Assembly (NCBI RefSeq): GCF_003952025.1
Contig: NZ_QXGI01000004.1
Span: 186,001-250,000 of the forward strand
Direction of reading: 5' to 3'
Length of the DNA stretch: 64,000 bases
From: Bifidobacterium castoris
GTDB taxonomy: Bacteria > Actinomycetota > Actinomycetes > Actinomycetales > Bifidobacteriaceae
A program made the translations under genes and the position numbers. The notes beneath the pieces were generated by a model. The model worked only from the letters and a program-made list of their open reading frames with translations. It had not been told where the DNA came from and did not search any database. Positions 60,477 through 64,000 of this stretch are shown here, in pieces. Positions within the stretch are counted from its first letter, which is position 1; each line of letters opens with the position of its first letter.

Positions 60477-61436
60477 ATGGACATGCTCATCGCGCTACTG
60501 CCGGCGCTGTTCCTCGGATCGAACAGCGTCATCACAGCGAAAATCGACGGCAAGCCGAGTCAGGGGACATTGGGCACGACGATCGGCGCCGTCATATTCG
60601 CGGTGCTCGTCTCGGTGTTCTACACGGTGCCGAACGCCGGACTGGGCTTCGTGTTCAACCCCAGGATCTGGCTCGTGGGCCTGTGCTCGGGCGTCTTCTG
60701 GACGATCGGCTCCTTCGGCCAGTTCTCCGCGCTCAAGCCGTTGGGCGTCTCGATGGCGATGCCGATCTCGACGGCCGGACAGGTCGTCGGCAACGCGCTG
60801 CTCGCCGCGATCGTGCTCGGCCAGTGGCGCACGCTCAACGTCTGGGTCATCGGCGTCATCGCGATCATCCTCGTCACGTCCGGCGCCGTGCTGTGCTCGG
60901 CGAAGGACTCGGCCGCCGACGCGCGCCGGATCAGCGCGAAGGACATGCGCTTCGGTCTGGGCGCGCTGCTGTTCTCGACGATCGGCTTCATGCTGTACTT
61001 CATCTTCCCGAACCTGCTGCACCATACCGGGTTCATCTCCGACGCCATCTACAATGCGCCGAGCGGCAACGGGCTCTATTACATGACCGCCGTCGTCCTG
61101 CCGCAGTCGATCGGGCAGATCGTCACGGCGCTCGCGATCGTCAACTTCGTCGAACGCGACCGCACGCTCATCCTGCACCGCAAGACGGCGCTCAACATCA
61201 TCACCGGCCTGCTGTGGGCGGTCGGCAACATGCTCATCTTCGTGTCCGCGGCGAACCCGCACGTCGGACAGGCGATCGCCACGACGTTCTCCCAGCTCGG
61301 CGTCATCGTCTCCACCTACGGCGGCATCGTCGTGCTGCATGAGCACAAGACGAAACGCCAGATGGTCGGGATCCTGTTCGGCACGCTGCTCATCGTCGCC
61401 GGCGCCGTATTGATGGGGCTGTACACGACGACCTGA
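60477..61436 (+). CDS. GRP-family glucose/ribose uptake protein (GlcU-like)
   Basis: This 319-residue membrane protein has ten helices and belongs to the DMT-superfamily GRP group (MLIALLPALFLGSNSVITAKI, GSFGQFSALKPLGVSMAMPISTAGQ, then TTFSQLGVIVSTYGGIVVLHEHKT). GlcU/RbsU relatives carry glucose or ribose by proton symport. GGGAAGG is about ten bases before ATG 60477; ATG 60483 is also possible. It is convergent with parC across a strong hairpin. Substrate inferred from the family. Confidence 0.87.
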   Translation: MDMLIALLPALFLGSNSVITAKIDGKPSQGTLGTTIGAVIFAVLVSVFYTVPNAGLGFVFNPRIWLVGLCSGVFWTIGSFGQFSALKPLGVSMAMPISTAGQVVGNALLAAIVLGQWRTLNVWVIGVIAIILVTSGAVLCSAKDSAADARRISAKDMRFGLGALLFSTIGFMLYFIFPNLLHHTGFISDAIYNAPSGNGLYYMTAVVLPQSIGQIVTALAIVNFVERDRTLILHRKTALNIITGLLWAVGNMLIFVSAANPHVGQAIATTFSQLGVIVSTYGGIVVLHEHKTKRQMVGILFGTLLIVAGAVLMGLYTTT

Positions 61437-61500
61437 GGCCGCCCGTTCGCCGACGCGCGTCGCGAGGGAGACTGCGGGCGACAACGGAGCGCGCATTCGG

Positions 61501-61546
61501 CACCCGGGATGTTCGCGACGACGATCGTTTGCGAACATCCCGGGTG
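61501..61546. terminator. Hairpin terminator between convergent genes
   Basis: Perfect 16-base arms (61501-61516 and 61531-61546) with a 14-base loop lie between the sugar transporter gene and the end of the parC-type gene. It is likely bidirectional. Confidence 0.8.
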
Positions 61547-61548
61547 TC

Positions 61549-64000
61549 CTATGCGACGTAACCGATCGCGGAGGACAGTTCGCTGCCGGAGCCGTCACGG
61601 CGCATGTCCGGGGCCGGCAGCGCGACCATATGCCCCGACTCGGTGCATGCGACGAGCGGCCAGGCGCCCACATACGCGCGGATCAACGTGTTCTGCCCCT
61701 TGAGGAAACGCTGCGAGCGCACGCCGCCGGTGCCGCGTCCCTTCGTCGGATACAGCGCGAGCGGCGAGACCTTCGCCGATCCGGTGTCGGTGCCCAGCAG
61801 CGACGCGCCGTCGCCGGCCACCGTGAGCACGACCGCGCCGTGCGCGGGCGACGTCGAGCCGTCCTCCCGCTCCTCGGCGTCCGTCCACGCCAGCTCGTCC
61901 TCGTGCACGACGGCGAAGGCGAGCGCCTCGCAGCCGTCGGCGAGACGGATGCCCGCCATGCCGGCCGCCGTGCGCCCCTGCGGCCGCACCTGCTTCGCGT
62001 CGAAGGTGAGCAGCGACGAATCGGTCGAGACGAATACGAGACGGCTGCCGTCGGGCGCCTCGCGCGCCGCGAGCAGCTCATCGCCGTCCTTGAGGTCGAT
62101 GACGCCCCACGAATCCATCGTCGTCGGCGATTCCCGGTTCCACCGTTTGACGACGCCGCCGCGCGTGCCGAGCGCGAGCGGCGCGGCCTTCTCATCCTTG
62201 TCCTTCGGCAGCGCGACGACTGCGACGACGCGCTCGCCGTCGACCGGCTCGGTGCTCTGCGTCGACGACACGAGCTCGCGGGCGTCGATGCCCGCGGACA
62301 GGTCGAGCGGCGCGGTCGCGGCGACATGGGGCAGTTCGACGGCGTGCGCGAGCACGAAACGTCCCGCCGACGTGACGATGCCGTAGTCGGCGCGCGTGCT
62401 CGTCTCGATCATCGATGTGATGCAGCCGTCGCCGCCCGCCGTCCCGTCAGGTGTGCGCGCCGCCCAGACGCCGGCGGCCGACGGGTCGAGGCGCGCGATG
62501 CGGCCGGTCGCGCTCAGCGCGACGACGCACGGCTCGTCCTCGATCTGCAGTGCGCTCGCCGCGTCGGCGCTCGCGGCGCCCTTGCGCGCGGCCGCCACGT
62601 CCGCCGCGGCCTCGGAGACCTGCTCGACATGGCGCGCCGCATTGAGCGCGAACTCGTTGAGCGTGCCGTCGGCGTCGCGCGCCGTGACCGGAGTGAGCCT
62701 GCCGTCGGCGTCCACGTCGAGCAGCACGGTGCGCCGCGGCGTGCCGTAGGCGGCGACGGTCTCATCCATCTCCTTTTCTACGACCGCGTCGAGCGTCTCG
62801 TCGGACGCGAGGATCGCGTCGAGCGCGTCGATCCTGGCGCGCAGCTCGTCGCGTTCCGCCTCGAGCTCGATGCGGCTCATCTTCGTGAGCCTGCGCAGGC
62901 GCAGTTCGAGGATGTACTGCGCCTGCACGTCGTCGAGGTCGAAGACGGCGATGAGCTTCGTCTTCGCCGCGTCCGCGTCCTCGGATGAGCGGATTACCTG
63001 GATGACCTCGTCGATGTCGACGAGCGCGAGCAGCAGGCCATCGACGAGGTGCAGCCGCTCGAGCGCCTTGCGGCGCCGGTATTCGCTGCGCCGGCGGATG
63101 ACGCCGCGCCGGTGCCCGATCCACACGTCGAGCATCTCGCGCAGCCCCATCGTGTGCGGCCGGCCGTCGACGAGCGCGACGTTGTTGATCGTGAAGTTCT
63201 CCTGCAGCGGCGTGTGCTTGAACAGCTGGGAGAGCACGGCGTCCGGGTCGAAGCCGGTCTTGAGCTCGATGACGATGCGCGTGCCGTTGTGCCGGTCCGT
63301 CAGGTCGATCGCGTTCGAGATGCCTTCGAGCTTGTGGTTCTTGACGCCTTCCGAGATGCGCTCGAGCACGCGCTCGGGGCCGACCATGTACGGCAGCTCG
63401 GTGACGACGATCGCCTTCTTGCGCGCCGTGACGTTCTCGATGTGCGTCGCCGAACGCGTCGTCAGCGAGCCGCGTCCGCTTTCGTACGCCTCGCGGATGC
63501 CGTCGCGTCCGATGACGATGCCTCCGCCCGGCCAGTCCGGCCCGGGCAGGTAGTCCATCAGCTCGTCGAGCGTGGCCTCGGGGTGGCGCATGACGTGCTT
63601 GGCGGCGGCGACGACCTCGCCGAGGTTGTGCGTCGCCATGTTCGTCGCCATGCCGACGGCGATGCCGGAGGCGCCGTTGACGAGCAGGTTCGGGATCGCC
63701 GCGGGCAGCACCTCGGGTTCCTTGAGCTTGTTGTCGTAGTTCGGCGTGAAGTCGACGGTGTCCTCGTCGAGCCCGGCGTTCATGCCGAGCGCGGCCGGCG
63801 CCAGGCGCGCCTCGGTGTATCGGGAGGCCGCCGGGCCGTCGTCGAGCGAGCCGAAGTTGCCATGGCCGTCGACGAGCGGCAGCCGCATCGCGAAAGGCTG
63901 CGCAAGGCGCACCATCGCCTCGTAGATCGCCGAGTCGCCGTGCGGGTGCAGCTTGCCCATGACCTCGCCGACGACGCGCGCCGACTTCATGTACGGGCGC
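61549..64000 (-). CDS. parC: Type IIA topoisomerase subunit A (ParC-like), 5' end missing
   Basis: The frame runs off the right edge, so the extreme N-terminus is absent; ~816 residues are visible. It has the DNA-cleavage core with [12 protein letters not shown] (the quinolone region, with the sensitive-type Ser), the active-site Tyr in [11 protein letters not shown] and [18 protein letters not shown] coiled-coil gate follows ([22 protein letters not shown]), then a C-terminal beta-pinwheel. No clear GyrA box (QRRGGKG) is seen in the pinwheel, which favours ParC over GyrA. The partner is the ParE-like protein encoded at 50605. Confidence 0.9.
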   Translation of the reverse strand, partial: RPYMKSARVVGEVMGKLHPHGDSAIYEAMVRLAQPFAMRLPLVDGHGNFGSLDDGPAASRYTEARLAPAALGMNAGLDEDTVDFTPNYDNKLKEPEVLPAAIPNLLVNGASGIAVGMATNMATHNLGEVVAAAKHVMRHPEATLDELMDYLPGPDWPGGGIVIGRDGIREAYESGRGSLTTRSATHIENVTARKKAIVVTELPYMVGPERVLERISEGVKNHKLEGISNAIDLTDRHNGTRIVIELKTGFDPDAVLSQLFKHTPLQENFTINNVALVDGRPHTMGLREMLDVWIGHRRGVIRRRSEYRRRKALERLHLVDGLLLALVDIDEVIQVIRSSEDADAAKTKLIAVFDLDDVQAQYILELRLRRLTKMSRIELEAERDELRARIDALDAILASDETLDAVVEKEMDETVAAYGTPRRTVLLDVDADGRLTPVTARDADGTLNEFALNAARHVEQVSEAAADVAAARKGAASADAASALQIEDEPCVVALSATGRIARLDPSAAGVWAARTPDGTAGGDGCITSMIETSTRADYGIVTSAGRFVLAHAVELPHVAATAPLDLSAGIDARELVSSTQSTEPVDGERVVAVVALPKDKDEKAAPLALGTRGGVVKRWNRESPTTMDSWGVIDLKDGDELLAAREAPDGSRLVFVSTDSSLLTFDAKQVRPQGRTAAGMAGIRLADGCEALAFAVVHEDELAWTDAEEREDGSTSPAHGAVVLTVAGDGASLLGTDTGSAKVSPLALYPTKGRGTGGVRSQRFLKGQNTLIRAYVGAWPLVACTESGHMVALPAPDMRRDGSGSELSSAIGYVA

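Overview
The window is about 65-70% G+C, is densely packed with genes on both strands, and looks like the chromosome of a high-G+C actinobacterium. Gene content and order point to Bifidobacteriaceae, probably Bifidobacterium: ftsK - pgsA - cinA - clgR - DUF3046 - recA - recX - rnpB - hpf - secA - trpD - plsC - pknB - polyprenyl synthase - DUF4192 - sigma factor - parE - lhr - glcU-like - parC. Several genes have a TANNNT -10 box 7-8 bases before the start codon, which fits leaderless transcription. LexA boxes are of the actinobacterial TCGAAC-N4-GTTCGA type. I saw no phage, transposase, integrase, CRISPR, rRNA or tRNA.

Region 1 (1-6265) has the end of an oligopeptide-type ABC ATPase, a membrane protein, exonuclease III, DUF3710 and DUF3159 proteins, a lipoprotein and a TrmA-family RNA methyltransferase. 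Region 2 (6276-16732) holds an APH(3')-like kinase, a frameshifted GyrI-domain pseudogene, a CtpE-like P-type ATPase, aconitase, an acetyltransferase, a nicotinamidase and a DUF262/GmrSD-like nuclease with a RAMA-like tail. Region 3 (16875-24978) is accessory in character. It has an ABC-2 exporter facing a two-component system, then a minimal kinase coupled to a nucleotidyltransferase whose 3' end appears to have been replaced by antisense sequence of the next gene.

Region 4 (25254-44452) is core: a Bax-inhibitor protein, a small alarmone synthetase, miaB, miaA, ftsK, pgsA, cinA, clgR, recA-recX, RNase P RNA on the minus strand, hibernation factor, secA, trpD and plsC. Region 5 (44567-64000) has a PASTA kinase, a prenyl synthase, DUF4192, the principal sigma factor, parE, a glycosyltransferase, an MFS transporter, lhr, a GRP sugar transporter and a parC that runs off the right edge.

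The observations most worth following are: a near-perfect LexA box over the lhr start codon; an 18-base identical leader motif shared by recA and the DUF4192 gene; the kinase/nucleotidyltransferase pair; GTGAC/GTCAC half-sites between the exporter and its two-component system; and paired TTCAC repeats before clgR. Convergent gene pairs are usually separated by long, near-perfect hairpins that probably terminate both strands.
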